A stretch of DNA of 64,000 nt from Streptomyces sp. RerS4. Lineage in GTDB: Bacteria > Actinomycetota > Actinomycetes > Streptomycetales > Streptomycetaceae. The stretch's first letter is position 1. Every line of letters begins with the position of its first letter. Below the pieces are notes generated by a model. That model was not told the origin of the DNA, made no database searches, and was given only the letters and a program-made list of their open reading frames with translations. The stretch is taken from positions 62,001 to 126,000 of the forward strand of contig NZ_CP097322.1 in assembly GCF_023515955.1 (NCBI RefSeq), written 5' to 3'. Below are positions 44,050 through 52,798 of the stretch, in pieces. The position numbers and the translations under genes are program-made.

Positions 44050-44643
44050 TCAGTCGTCAAAGTGGAGCTCAGGTCGGGTCCAGAGGGTGAGGTCGCTGCT
44101 GGTGGCGACCGCCAGGGTCAGGCCGGAGGGCGAGAAACCGGCTGCGCGGAGTTCTGAGTACTCGGAGTGGAAGATGTGCCACCACGTCCCTCCCGCCGGG
44201 CCTTTGTGTGACCCGCCGTCGGCGGAAAGGATGACGCGGTCGTGGGGCCACTCGGGGCTGACGACGTCCAGGGTCCAGCCGTCTGGTGTGGTGCTGTGCA
44301 GGCCGCCGCCGAAGAGCCCGGCGATACGCACCGGCGTGCCCTCGATCGGGCCGAGCCCGGGGCAGGTGAGCTCTGGCGACGCGTCCGGAGTGCTGGTGTC
44401 GGGCTCTGGGTCCCGGTCGCGGGCGACCTTCTCGCCGGTGACCGCGTCGAAGAGTCCATGGCCGTCGCTGGACACGACCATGACGACGTCGTGCCCGCTG
44501 TCGGGATGGACGGCGAAGCCAATGCCGAGCAGACCCCCGATGGGGGTCCTGTGGTCCAGCACCGGCTGCCACGGCTCCGGGGCCGGCATGACGGTGGCGG
44601 CGATGTAGCGCTCGCGCAGCTTCTGCTGGTACTCCGTGATCAA
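44050..44643 (-). CDS. hypothetical protein
   Basis: 197 aa from the ATG at 44643. Contains GGLLGIGFAVHPDSGHDVVM, VSSDGHGLFDAVTGEKVARD, STTPDGWTLDVVSPEWPHDR and GPAGGTWWHIFHSEYSELRA: beta-rich, perhaps a WD/beta-propeller-like or SMI1-type fold. No signal peptide. It stands alone after the TniQ gene. Confidence 0.6.
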   Translation of the reverse strand: MITEYQQKLRERYIAATVMPAPEPWQPVLDHRTPIGGLLGIGFAVHPDSGHDVVMVVSSDGHGLFDAVTGEKVARDRDPEPDTSTPDASPELTCPGLGPIEGTPVRIAGLFGGGLHSTTPDGWTLDVVSPEWPHDRVILSADGGSHKGPAGGTWWHIFHSEYSELRAAGFSPSGLTLAVATSSDLTLWTRPELHFDD

Positions 44644-44784
44644 CTCGTCTCCTTGGGCTGCCTGTGGATGAGGTCAAGACCACAAACGATCTCAAGGTGA
44701 CAAGAACGACGCACCTTCGGTGACAGCAATCCTGCTCACGCCGCCTTGGAGGGCGGGGCAGCTGTCGGGTGACAAGTTCCGTGC

Positions 44785-46074
44785 TCAGGCACACACTGAT
44801 GGGGCCCTCCGGAAGCCGCCGTGTTTGGTGATGATCTCCTCGGCCGTTGCCGTACTGCTCTCGCCGCGTCGGTGGGCCATGAGGGCGACCTGGAGTGGGA
44901 ACGACGTTCCAGGTTTGGTTCGAAGGGCATAGCCCACCTTTCTGTGAATGTAGGTCGCTTCGACTGCCAGGGGCTCAAGGAACCGAGCTGCCTCGCGCTC
45001 GTCCGGAGCACTGAGGAAGCGGTCCGCCATCTCCAGGACCGCAGCAGTGACCGCTGGGTTCTCGGGTGGAGCGACATAGATGCTGACCTTGCGGCGATAG
45101 GCGCCGGGGGTGTCCCGGACGTTTTCGAACGCTCGGTGCCGCTGCTCGGCTTCGTGGTCGAGGATCTTGGCCAAGGTTCGGGTGGCGGCATGGGGCCGTG
45201 CTTCGGGCCAGGTCATAAAGATCAGAGTGGCGACCGTCCGTAGATCGTTGAAGTACTGGGCGGTGGGGATGAGCCAGCCGACGCTGCTGACATGATCCGG
45301 TCCATCCGGTGCAAGGAGGGCCAGCAGTCGGGCCTGGGTGGAGAAGACAGCCTCGCGACTGCGCTTTGCGCTGGGCAGGAGATCTCGCGGCTGGTCGCTC
45401 CTGGCCAGGTCCGCTCCGCAGGCAGGCCGGGCCGCTCGCAGAGTTTCGACCGGCGCGGACGCCCGGCACTGGACGGGGTGAAGCTCACTGTCACGCGGGC
45501 GGGCGATCAGGTTCTTCGTCTCGCCTTGGACCTGCTCTCCGCAGTTGGGGCAGTTCTGCCGAAGGAAGCGCCCGTGCCGAAGGCATGCGAAAACGGCGGA
45601 CAGTCGCCAGATCCGTTGCCATGCTCCACCGTGGGTCTGCTCGATCTGCGACGACCGGTCTCCGGCGAGGCACTCAGGGCAGTACTGGGTTCGGTCCGAT
45701 AGAACCCATGGAGAGACGAACCGCGACCGCTCGTCGGCTTGGGAGTTGGAGTACTCGGTGCTCAGCGGCCCGTAACGGACGCCCAGCGGAGCCACCAGCA
45801 GCCGTGTGACCTCGACGTGGGACAAGCGGGTTGTGCGGGAGAACGCGTCGAAGCTGACGTCGTCGAGGCTGAACGCGAGGGCCGTCGAGACACGAGTGAT
45901 CTTCGTTCCTTCAGGGCGGGCGCCAGTGAGCCCGGTGCGGACGTAGAGGCTCAGGGGGTCGACACCGAGGCGATGGGCTAGCCGCAGGAGGTATCCGGAC
46001 AGGGACTCACCCTCCAGAGGGTCGAGGCTCCTTGCCAGAGGACGGAGTTGCCTCGCGTCAAGGGCTTCAGGCAT
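44785..46074 (-). CDS. tniQ: TniQ family protein
   Basis: 429 aa from the ATG at 46074. N-terminal TniQ signature DPLEGESLSGYLLRLAHRLG; zinc-binding pairs CPECL and CPNCG with intervening CLRHG; then a helical region. TniQ assists target selection by Tn7/Tn5053-like transposition and pairs with the AAA ATPase TniB, whose gene overlaps it by 8 bp here. No TniA DDE transposase is found in the window, so this is an orphan pair or a remnant. Confidence 0.85.
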   Translation of the reverse strand: MPEALDARQLRPLARSLDPLEGESLSGYLLRLAHRLGVDPLSLYVRTGLTGARPEGTKITRVSTALAFSLDDVSFDAFSRTTRLSHVEVTRLLVAPLGVRYGPLSTEYSNSQADERSRFVSPWVLSDRTQYCPECLAGDRSSQIEQTHGGAWQRIWRLSAVFACLRHGRFLRQNCPNCGEQVQGETKNLIARPRDSELHPVQCRASAPVETLRAARPACGADLARSDQPRDLLPSAKRSREAVFSTQARLLALLAPDGPDHVSSVGWLIPTAQYFNDLRTVATLIFMTWPEARPHAATRTLAKILDHEAEQRHRAFENVRDTPGAYRRKVSIYVAPPENPAVTAAVLEMADRFLSAPDEREAARFLEPLAVEATYIHRKVGYALRTKPGTSFPLQVALMAHRRGESSTATAEEIITKHGGFRRAPSVCA

Positions 46075-47326
46075 CAGCAGTTCGCCCGCCCCGGTCGTCG
46101 AAGACGGAGTTGCGGCCCCTACGGCCCTTGGTGGCGGCCTTGGCCGACTCAGCATCCGGGACGTCGGGGACCTCGCCGGCGCTCGGATCGCGGTCGGCGA
46201 CGTTGCCGAGCCGGATGGGGATCGTGGCCAGTAGTTCCGGCGTCAATTCCTCTGCTCCCGACTTGATTGCCTCCCTGCAGCCGTCCTCGATCAGCCGCTT
46301 GAGCAGGCCGACGATGCCGCGTGTGCGGCGGAAGAGGTACTCGGGCATCTCGCCTTCGGTGAGCATGCCCTCCTTGGCCTTCAGCAGCCGCAGCCGGTCC
46401 TCGATGCCGGCCAAGTGGTCGATGAACGCCATCATTCCTTCGGGGGTGTCGTAGTCGAACGGGTCGAGGTCGACCAGGTCGAACCGCCGCTCGGTCTGGG
46501 TGGCCGCAGAGGGGTTGAAGCTGTTGCCGGCTCTGGCGGGGCCCAGCACCCACTGCCCCGTCCGGGGGTCTGCATGACCACCCCTGATCAGCCCCGAGTT
46601 CGGGATGTCGACGCCGATGAGGACCAGTGTGACGTTGAGGTCCATCAGTTCACGGACCAGGTCGAGAGTGTCCTGGTCGTCCTCGCGGTGGAGCCGGAGC
46701 CGCGTGATGTCGTCCAGCAGCAGCGCGGTGGTGTGATGGTCCCGGATCGAGTCGCGGACCTGCCGGATCATGCCGTTGAGCGTCTTGGGGTGCGGGGCGC
46801 CGAAGAAGTCGAGGATGGCCGCGCAGAGCCCTTTCGGGGTGGCCCGCACCGGGGTGCGGCAGTAGGCGACTGGCACGAACAGGTCGCGGGTGCCGGGGAC
46901 CGGCCTGGGCAGAAGCTTCCGGTGCAGGTCCCGCCAGAGCTGCTCGAAGGCCGCAGCGGCCGCGCAGGCCGTCTCGGTCTTCCCCAGGAAGCCGCCGCCG
47001 CTGATCATGAGGCCGTCTCGGGTGCCCGGCTCGAAGTTCAGTGCGTTGTTCCGCAGCCGGCCCCGCATCAGCTTGGTGACCCTCGTGCTCATCGGCGTCT
47101 CCAGCAGCCCCATGTTGACGTGGGTTGCCGTGCGGTGCAGGTCGTTCAGCGCCCGCCGCCTGGGGCTCAGCGCCGCGTACTCCTCCAAGGACAGCCGCGG
47201 CGCTGGAACGAACATCCCCCGCTGCTGCTGCCACTGCCGCCAACCCTCCCAGATGGTGCGGTCCGGCGGCGGCCCGGACCGGAGGAAGGTGACAATGCCG
47301 CTCTCATCCTGCGTGCGGTCCGTCAT
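46067..47326 (-). CDS. tniB: TniB/TnsC-like AAA ATPase
   Basis: 419 aa from the ATG at 47326 (preceded by GAGGAG). Walker A MISGGGFLGKTETACAAAAA, Walker B TTALLLDDITRLRLHRED, sensor-like VTLVLIGVDIPNSGLIRGG, and a C-terminal RTRGIVGLLKRLIEDGCREA. This matches the TniB/AAA_22 group that polymerises on DNA and recruits a transposase. The N-terminal 60 residues are polar and resemble TniB extensions. Co-translated with tniQ. Its start codon shares a CATG with the divergent gene at 47325. Confidence 0.85.
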   Translation of the reverse strand: MTDRTQDESGIVTFLRSGPPPDRTIWEGWRQWQQQRGMFVPAPRLSLEEYAALSPRRRALNDLHRTATHVNMGLLETPMSTRVTKLMRGRLRNNALNFEPGTRDGLMISGGGFLGKTETACAAAAAFEQLWRDLHRKLLPRPVPGTRDLFVPVAYCRTPVRATPKGLCAAILDFFGAPHPKTLNGMIRQVRDSIRDHHTTALLLDDITRLRLHREDDQDTLDLVRELMDLNVTLVLIGVDIPNSGLIRGGHADPRTGQWVLGPARAGNSFNPSAATQTERRFDLVDLDPFDYDTPEGMMAFIDHLAGIEDRLRLLKAKEGMLTEGEMPEYLFRRTRGIVGLLKRLIEDGCREAIKSGAEELTPELLATIPIRLGNVADRDPSAGEVPDVPDAESAKAATKGRRGRNSVFDDRGGRTADA

Positions 47327-47723
47327 GCGGCTCCTCTGTGTCGTCCTCAACCAGGGCCGCGCCGAGAAACTGTTCCGCGGCCTGACCGCCACCAACGGCG
47401 AGCCGATGACCCCGCGCGAGGAACGCGGCTTCGGCCAGGCCAGCCTCTCCACCGTCCGCGGCCCGATCTGGCGGATCACCCCGCTCCCCCTCACCCCCAC
47501 CGGGCGCCTGTCGATCGCTGTCGCGGGGAAGAAGAACCCGACCACGAGCACGCCGAGCCTGCTGGTCGAGGAACTCGACCCCTGCCACCTCTCGCCGGTG
47601 ATGCGCGCCACCGGCTGCCGACTGCGCCGCCACGTGCTGACCCTGCCGGACGGCTGGATCGAGCACACCAGCATGAAGGAGGGGCGCGAGGCGTTCGCGC
47701 TGCCGGGCCTGCCCGCCGCCTGA
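47325..47723 (+). CDS. hypothetical protein, possibly 5'-truncated
   Basis: 132 aa if started at the ATG at 47325, which overlaps the divergent tniB ATG in the sequence CATG. MRLLCVVLNQGRAEKLFRGL, TATNGEPMTPREERGFGQAS, WRITPLPLTPTGRLSIAVAG, HVLTLPDGWIEHTSMKEGRE. No room for a promoter between the two starts except inside tniB, so this may be the 3' part of an older gene into which the tni locus was inserted. Confidence 0.5.
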   Translation: MRLLCVVLNQGRAEKLFRGLTATNGEPMTPREERGFGQASLSTVRGPIWRITPLPLTPTGRLSIAVAGKKNPTTSTPSLLVEELDPCHLSPVMRATGCRLRRHVLTLPDGWIEHTSMKEGREAFALPGLPAA

Positions 47724-47815
47724 CCCCCCGCAAGGGACACGGAGTTCGGCGCCGGGCGGGTGAACTCGGAGCAAAGCCCGCCCGGCACCACAGGCAGGCC
47801 GAGATACTGGCGGCC

Positions 47816-48355
47816 ATGACGAGCACCCCTGCCACACCCGCCCCGTTCTCCCGGATCAAGATCCGGACCGGGGCGCTGGTGTTCTGCGGCGACGACGTCG
47901 CCCTCATCCGCCGCGACCGCGCCGACTCCACCCACTACACCCCGCCCGGCGGCAACGTCGAAGACGGCGAAGACCTCGTCGCCGCCCTCAGCCGCGAACT
48001 CGCCGAAGAACTCGGCCTCGACACCGCGCTGGCCGAGGGCGGTGACCTGATGTGGGTGGTCGACCAGCGCGTCACCCGCCCCGGCCCCACCCCGCCCCCG
48101 CGCAAGCTCCACCTGATCTACCGCTTCCACATCAGCCCCGACATCCGCGCGACGCTCGCCGAGCAGGAACTGGACGAGCTCCCCGACGGCAGCCACGAGG
48201 TCGGCGTGATCGAGTGGATCGACTACCGCAAGACCGCCGAGCTGCCCATCTTCCCGCCTATCGGCCCCGCCCTCGCCGCCCTCACCGACCCCCGCGCCGC
48301 CTTCACCGACGCGGCCCTGGACGCCGTCACCGACGCGAACTACACCTGGGTGTGA
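47816..48355 (+). CDS. Nudix hydrolase
   Basis: 179 aa from the ATG at 47816. Contains the Nudix box GGNVEDGEDLVAALSRELAE, then ELGL, matching Gx5Ex7REUxEExGU. Preceded by TGALVFCGDDVALIRRDR and followed by LHLIYRFHISPD. Hydrolyses a nucleoside-diphosphate-linked substrate that cannot be deduced. Intact. Confidence 0.92.
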   Translation: MTSTPATPAPFSRIKIRTGALVFCGDDVALIRRDRADSTHYTPPGGNVEDGEDLVAALSRELAEELGLDTALAEGGDLMWVVDQRVTRPGPTPPPRKLHLIYRFHISPDIRATLAEQELDELPDGSHEVGVIEWIDYRKTAELPIFPPIGPALAALTDPRAAFTDAALDAVTDANYTWV

Positions 48356-48358
48356 TCA

Positions 48359-48513
48359 ATGGACCACACCAGCCCGCCGCTGATCACCCAGGGCCAGGCC
48401 ATCGCGTGCCTGCAAACCCTGGGGATCAAGGTCCCTGATCCGGCGGACGACCCGAACCCGATGCCGCGCGCCGTCGCGTTGGGCTTCCTGCTGTTCGCGG
48501 TCGAGTACGCCGG
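48359..48513 (+). pseudogene. small Streptomyces gene truncated by a Tn3 remnant
   Basis: ATG at 48359: [53 protein letters not shown], then the sequence switches (about 48513) to Tn3 transposase coding in another frame. It starts 3 bp after the Nudix stop, so it was the next gene of that operon. Confidence 0.5.
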
Positions 48514-49635
48514 GCGATCGTGGCGACCGGCGAGCACGGCGAGACCGAAGCCGCCCTGCGCCACGTGCGCCGGCACTTCATCACCGTCGACAACCTCCGC
48601 GCCGCCGTCACCCGGTTCGTGAACGGCACCTTCGCGGCCCGGGACGCCGCCTGGTGGGGCCAGGGCACGGCGTGCGCGTCGGACTCGAAGAAGTTCGGGT
48701 CCTGGTCCAGCAACTTCATGACCGAGTACCACGCCCGCTACGGCGGCAACGGCGTGATGATCTACTGGCACGTCGAGAAGAAGAACGTCTGCATCAACTC
48801 CCAGCTGAAGTCCTGTTCGTCGTCCGAGGTCGCGGCGATGATCGAGGGGCTGCTGCGGCACTGCACGGACGCCGAGATCGAGGCCAACTACGTCGACACC
48901 CACGGCGCCTCGGTGGTCGGGTTCGCCTTCACCGAGCTGCTGAACTTCCGCCTGCTGCCCCGGCTGAAGAACATCGGCAGCATCCGCCTGTACCGCCCGG
49001 ACGATGCCCCGCCGGGATGGCCGGCGCTCGGCGGCTCGCTGACCCGGCCGATCCGCTGGGAGCTGATCGAGCAGCAGTACGACCAGATGGTCAAGTACGC
49101 GACCGCGCTCCGCCTGGGGACGGCGGAGGCGGAGCAGGTGCTGCGGCGCTTCACCCGCGGCGGACCCAAGCACCCGGCCTACGCCGCGCTCGAAGAACTC
49201 GGCCGCGCGGTGCGCACCGTCTTCGCCTGCGACTACCTCGCCGGCCCCGGCCTGCGCCGGGAGATCCACGGTGGCCTCCAGGTCGTGGAGAACTGGAACA
49301 GCGCGAACACCGTCCTCCACTACGGCAAGGACGGCGCCCTCACCGGCCCGGACAGAGAGCACGCCGAGACCTCCATGCTCGCGCTGCACCTGCTCCAGTC
49401 CAGCCTCGTCCACGTGAACACGTTGCTCCTTCAGCAGGTCCTGGCCGAACCGAAGTGGGTGAAGCTCACCGCTGAGGACCGGCGCGGCCTGACCGCGCTG
49501 TTCTGGTCGAACATCAACCCGTACGGTACTTTCCGGCTCGACATGGACAAGCGGCTCGACCTCGCGCTGACCGCCGAGTTGCCCCGTCCCCGCACCCCGG
49601 TGCTCCCCGCCCCGACCGTCGCAGAGGCCCGATGA
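48514..49635 (+). pseudogene. tnpA: C-terminal part of a Tn3 family transposase
   Basis: About 373 codons with the Tn3 TnpA catalytic region: [20 protein letters not shown] (second Asp region), [54 protein letters not shown] and [13 protein letters not shown] [14 protein letters not shown], ending [21 protein letters not shown] complete TnpA has about 1000 aa, so two thirds of the N-terminus is missing. Overlaps the next gene by ATGA. Confidence 0.88.
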
Positions 49636-50105
49636 ACGCGTACCGAACCGCCGCGCCGCACCGTCCGGCCGAAGACCCCGACCGGATCTTCGACGGGCGG
49701 CGCGTCGTTCACTGCCCTGACTGTCACTGGGCCCAGGGCCTGAACAAGGACCTGCACTTGGGGCCGTGGGCCCTGCTCTACTGGCACAGATCCCACCCGG
49801 CCGACGCGGTCGACCACCTCGCGGAGATGCCGGACCGCCTGGCCATCCCCGCGTACGTCGAGTGGGGGTGGCAGGCCCACTGGCTGGCCATCAACGACAC
49901 GCGTACCGAGGAGGGGTTCGTGCTGCTCGGCACGGAGGACTTGGAGGTCTTCCGCTCGGTCTCGGCCGACGGCGGCCTGGACCAGGCGGTGCTTGCGAAC
50001 ACCCGTCGGAGGTCCGTCTTCCCGTCCGCGGCCCGCGCTGAGATTGAAGCTGCCGCCTCCGATCTGTTCCGCACAGGGCTGCTCCGCCCGGCACCCGGTC
50101 TATAA
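49632..50105 (+). CDS. hypothetical protein downstream of the Tn3 remnant
   Basis: 157 aa from the ATG at 49632. Contains [60 protein letters not shown] and [20 protein letters not shown]. Cys-X2-Cys and several His in the first half suggest metal binding. Co-translated with the transposase remnant, so it may be Tn3 cargo. Followed by a strong terminator at 50152. Confidence 0.55.
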   Translation: MNAYRTAAPHRPAEDPDRIFDGRRVVHCPDCHWAQGLNKDLHLGPWALLYWHRSHPADAVDHLAEMPDRLAIPAYVEWGWQAHWLAINDTRTEEGFVLLGTEDLEVFRSVSADGGLDQAVLANTRRRSVFPSAARAEIEAAASDLFRTGLLRPAPGL

Positions 50106-50151
50106 AGGGTCCCGCCAAGGTGCCCCCGAGATCCAGCCGGACGCTGACGGT

Positions 50152-50190
50152 GTGAGGGGGGCCTGCGGCAGTTGCCGCAGGCCCCCTCAC
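50152..50190 (+). terminator. strong terminator hairpin
   Basis: 18-bp stem (GTGAGGGGG...CCTGCGGCA pairing with TGCCGCAGG...CCCCTCAC) with one bulged G and a 2-nt loop, 46 bp after the stop of 49632-50105. Confidence 0.75.
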
Positions 50191-50208
50191 TGGTGTTGCG
50201 CGTGGTCA

Positions 50209-50397
50209 GGAGTTGGCGATCTCGCGGATGAGGTCGAGCTTCTGCTGGGGCAGCAGGGCCTGGCGGCGGCGGTCGTCCCAGCCGTGCGGGACGAGGAGGG
50301 CGGCCCGGGGACCGGCGTCGGAGGGGAAGGCTCGGCCGGGTTGGACGATGAACCGCACGGGTTTCTCCAGCTGGTGGCAGCGCTCGGAGCCTGCACC
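50209..50397 (-). pseudogene. C-terminal remnant of an unidentified gene
   Basis: Reads SERCHQLEKPVRFIVQPGRA, then FPSDAGPRAALLVPHGWDDR, RRQALLPQQKLDLIREIANS-stop. An in-frame stop precedes it at about 50398 and no start exists, so it is a 3' fragment. It shares the hairpin at 50152 as terminator from the other side. Confidence 0.4.
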
Positions 50398-50410
50398 CTA
50401 TCCAGCCCTC

Positions 50411-50545
50411 AAGTTACTTGTAACAGACCAGCCCCCACCCACTCACACGCGTGGCCCGGCCCCGCCCCGCGCCGTTCCCGTGGGAACGGGCCTCAGCCCA
50501 CCCGCAGGCAGGAGCGGGGTGGCCTGGGTCTGTTACAAGTAACTT
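50411..50545. repeat. 135-bp element with perfect 19-bp inverted termini (MITE-like or operator pair)
   Basis: AAGTTACTTGTAACAGACC at 50411-50429 and its exact complement at 50527-50545. Each end contains the imperfect palindrome GTTAC-N2-GTAAC. The interior is Pro/CCCC-rich and non-coding. No clear target duplication. Either a MITE, or two copies of a regulator-binding site. Confidence 0.6.
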
Positions 50546-50642
50546 TCGACCATGCGGCAACCCGACCGCACTCCAGCCCCAAGGCCTGCGGGGACGGGCG
50601 GCCGGGCTACGTTGGCCCCCGCTGTGTGGGCCAGAGGCCCTG

Positions 50643-50984
50643 TCAGACGGGCAGCAGGTAGACGCGGGCGAAGTGTGTGCCGACGTGAGCCTCGTGAAGG
50701 TGTCCGGTGACGCCCTGGTCGCCTTCGATGCCCATCACGGCGTGGATGTGGGCGAAGCCGTTCTTGATCTCGCCCGTGCCGGTCATTTCGGCGGGCTGCT
50801 TGTAGGTGGTGATGGTGTCGGCGAGGGCGTCACCCTTGGGCATCGTGGAGATGGTGAAGGAGTCGACGGCCCCGATCAGGGACACGATCGCCGCGTTCTC
50901 GATACCGGCTTCGGCCGCCTGTCGGTTGACCGACTCCATGAGTTCCTCGTTCAGCACCTCGAACACGATCACGCCTGGCTCCAT
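50643..50984 (-). CDS. PPC/DUF296 (AHL-type) domain protein
   Basis: 113 aa from the ATG at 50984. Whole-length PPC domain: ELMESVNRQAAEAGIENAAI, VSLIGAVDSFTISTMPKGDA, FAHIHAVMGIEGDQGVTGHL, HEAHVGTHFARVYLLPV, with the conserved His residues of GHLHEAHV. These proteins form trimers; a few bind DNA, most have unknown ligands. It overlaps the upstream XRE regulator by 16 bp and is probably co-translated with it. Confidence 0.85.
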   Translation of the reverse strand: MEPGVIVFEVLNEELMESVNRQAAEAGIENAAIVSLIGAVDSFTISTMPKGDALADTITTYKQPAEMTGTGEIKNGFAHIHAVMGIEGDQGVTGHLHEAHVGTHFARVYLLPV

Positions 50985-51742
50985 CCGATCAAGGGGGACA
51001 ACTCCCGCAGCATGACGAATGAGCACCAACGGGCGCCAGCATCCCGGGGATTGAGCGCCTCGGCGGAGAAGCGCGAGGCGAGGAAGTGCGCCTGCTGGGC
51101 GTAGGCGGACGGGGTGCGGACGACCCGGCCGGCAGTGGTCCAGTCGAGCGCGCATACCCGCGAGGTGACCGCCGTGATGTAGAGCGTGCGCACTTCTTCG
51201 TCGTGCTCCAGGACGCGGGCGACCTCGAAGGCCTGGTCCTGGCCGGGCTGCTTGGCCAGGATGCCGGCCGCGTTCACCCGAAGGATCGGCGCTTCGCCCT
51301 CGTTCATCCACCGGCGCAAGTTCATGGTGGACGCCTTGTCGGTCCACGACGCGATGACGATGTCCGTGCCGTGCGTGGTCTGTACGGCCATCAACGGACC
51401 CGGGTCGCGCATCGCAACGCTGGAGACCAACTCGCCCGCGAGCGTCCCGTGCGCGGCCACCAGAGTGCCCAGAGCGAGGAAGGATCGTCTCTTCACGTCG
51501 CTGAGCCTAGCCTCGGCTTCGAGCTGGGCGAGGCGGATCGCGAACACCTTCGCAAGGTGGGAAAGCCAGAACGGACCGGGGATCACCTTCTCCCGCTCCC
51601 ACCGCTTCACCATGTCCGCACTGGGCGAACCATCCGGCCTACCTGCGGATTCACCTAATCTCCCGGCGAGCGCGACCTGGGTCCACTGCTTCGCCTTCCG
51701 CATGTCGCGGATCAACGCGCCGATCGGCATGGGGGACATCAT
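50969..51742 (-). CDS. XRE-type helix-turn-helix regulator
   Basis: 257 aa from the ATG at 51742 (after AGGGGGG); a second ATG is adjacent at 51739. N-terminal HTH: PIGALIRDMRKAKQWTQVAL, AGRLGESAGRPDGSPSADMV, KRWEREKVIPGPFWLSHLAK. The C-terminal part resembles sensing domains of Streptomyces XRE proteins. Divergent from the candidate RiPP cluster at 51893 with 150 bp between, so it may control it. Confidence 0.85.
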   Translation of the reverse strand: MMSPMPIGALIRDMRKAKQWTQVALAGRLGESAGRPDGSPSADMVKRWEREKVIPGPFWLSHLAKVFAIRLAQLEAEARLSDVKRRSFLALGTLVAAHGTLAGELVSSVAMRDPGPLMAVQTTHGTDIVIASWTDKASTMNLRRWMNEGEAPILRVNAAGILAKQPGQDQAFEVARVLEHDEEVRTLYITAVTSRVCALDWTTAGRVVRTPSAYAQQAHFLASRFSAEALNPRDAGARWCSFVMLRELSPLIGWSQA

Positions 51743-51892
51743 GCCCCCCTGAATGCCCCCGCGTGACCCTCTCGGCACGGAGAGTATGGAACCACGCCGT
51801 CCCCGCAGGACGGATGCCCGGCAGCGGGGTCGTGGTCCTCACCCCTACGTCGCAACCGCGGCCCTGCTGCACCCCTCGGAGAGGAGCATGCG

Positions 51893-52114
51893 ATGCCCGG
51901 TCCCGAACTCCCCCGACGTTCCCCCGCCGGAGCCAGCGCCCGACAGCCCGGCTCCGAACCCTCCTCGCGTATCCCCTGGGACGCCTTCGCCGCCAGCGCC
52001 GACGACTCCGCGACCTACGGCCAGCCGTCTGCTGCCCTGATCGCGCGGGCGAGACGGGGATGGCAGCAGCTCGGGTCCCTCCACGCCCGCACCGGCCAGG
52101 ACGGTATCCAGTGA
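51893..52114 (+). CDS. small hypothetical, first gene of candidate RiPP cluster
   Basis: 73 aa, ATG at 51893 after GGAGAGGAGC. MPGPELPRRSPAGASARQPG, IPWDAFAASADDSATYGQPS, ALIARARRGWQQLGSLHART. Similar small genes accompany XRE regulators in Streptomyces; function unknown. Overlaps the next gene by GTGA. Confidence 0.55.
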   Translation: MPGPELPRRSPAGASARQPGSEPSSRIPWDAFAASADDSATYGQPSAALIARARRGWQQLGSLHARTGQDGIQ

Positions 52115-52320
52115 GCCGGCGCCCGGACTGGCTCTTCGAGGGAGCCCGTGTCCTCGACCCCGCCCAGGACCGCGAAGGCATCGTCCAGTTCATCGGCGAC
52201 TACGAGGACCCCCACACCCGCCGTTTCACCCCCGAGGCCGTCTTCCTCCGGCCCGAAGGCGGCGGGGTGGAGTGGATCGTCGCCGACCACCAGGCCCTGC
52301 GCCAGGCGGACAGCCGCTGA
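52111..52320 (+). CDS. small hypothetical protein
   Basis: 69 aa from the GTG at 52111. VSRRPDWLFEGARVLDPAQD, REGIVQFIGDYEDPHTRRFT, PEAVFLRPEGGGVEWIVADH. Beta-rich, SH3-like in appearance. Co-translated with the upstream gene. Confidence 0.55.
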   Translation: MSRRPDWLFEGARVLDPAQDREGIVQFIGDYEDPHTRRFTPEAVFLRPEGGGVEWIVADHQALRQADSR

Positions 52321-52518
52321 CGTTCCGGTGCGCCAGCGATGAGCCGCCCTCGCCTACGTCGCCGTCGTCACGGCCGTCGTCCTCGCATCGGCCCTCGCCG
52401 GCCAACCAGGCCGGTGACCCACAACTCCCACCCGAGCCGCGCGAACCACGGCCGAGGTGGGCAACGGCCCCGCACCGCAGCGGTGCGGGCTGACCTTCAG
52501 AGAAAGGGAGGATCTCCC

Positions 52519-52677
52519 ATGTCCAACGAGACCCAGGTCAACAACCTGACGCGACGCCTGGACCACTCCGTCCCCGACGGCGACTTCGCGCCCGCGGCGG
52601 CCGTCGAGTCCCTGACCCGGCGCCTGGACCACTCCGTCCCCGACGGCGTGGTCGAGCCCGAGACGCCCGCCGTCTGA
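52519..52677 (+). CDS. candidate RiPP precursor peptide with duplicated core motif
   Basis: 52 aa, ATG at 52519, excellent ribosome site (AGGGAGGATCTCCC). The peptide contains the 12-residue segment LTRRLDHSVPDG twice (residues about 10-21 and 32-43), separated by a 10-residue acidic/Ala linker, and ends VVEPETPAV. Small size, a strong ribosome site, an internally repeated motif and an adjacent putative modifying-enzyme gene are typical of a ribosomally made, modified peptide with two cores. No Cys, so not a lanthipeptide. The class is unknown to me. Confidence 0.55.
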   Translation: MSNETQVNNLTRRLDHSVPDGDFAPAAAVESLTRRLDHSVPDGVVEPETPAV

Positions 52678-52798
52678 CGCCGGCGCTGCACTGACGCCGC
52701 TTAGCTGACGGCACTGCGGGGCGTCTCGGCTGCTCATACCGAGGCGCCCCGCCCCGGTCTCCACCACCGCCTGCACCTTTCGACAAGGAGATCCAACC

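Noticed and set aside
44785..47326. CRISPR-associated transposon (CAST) using tniQ/tniB with the I-E locus
   Set aside because: The tni pair is 28 kb from the cas genes, no tniA is present, and the CRISPR locus is complete with cas3 and adaptation genes, unlike CAST systems.
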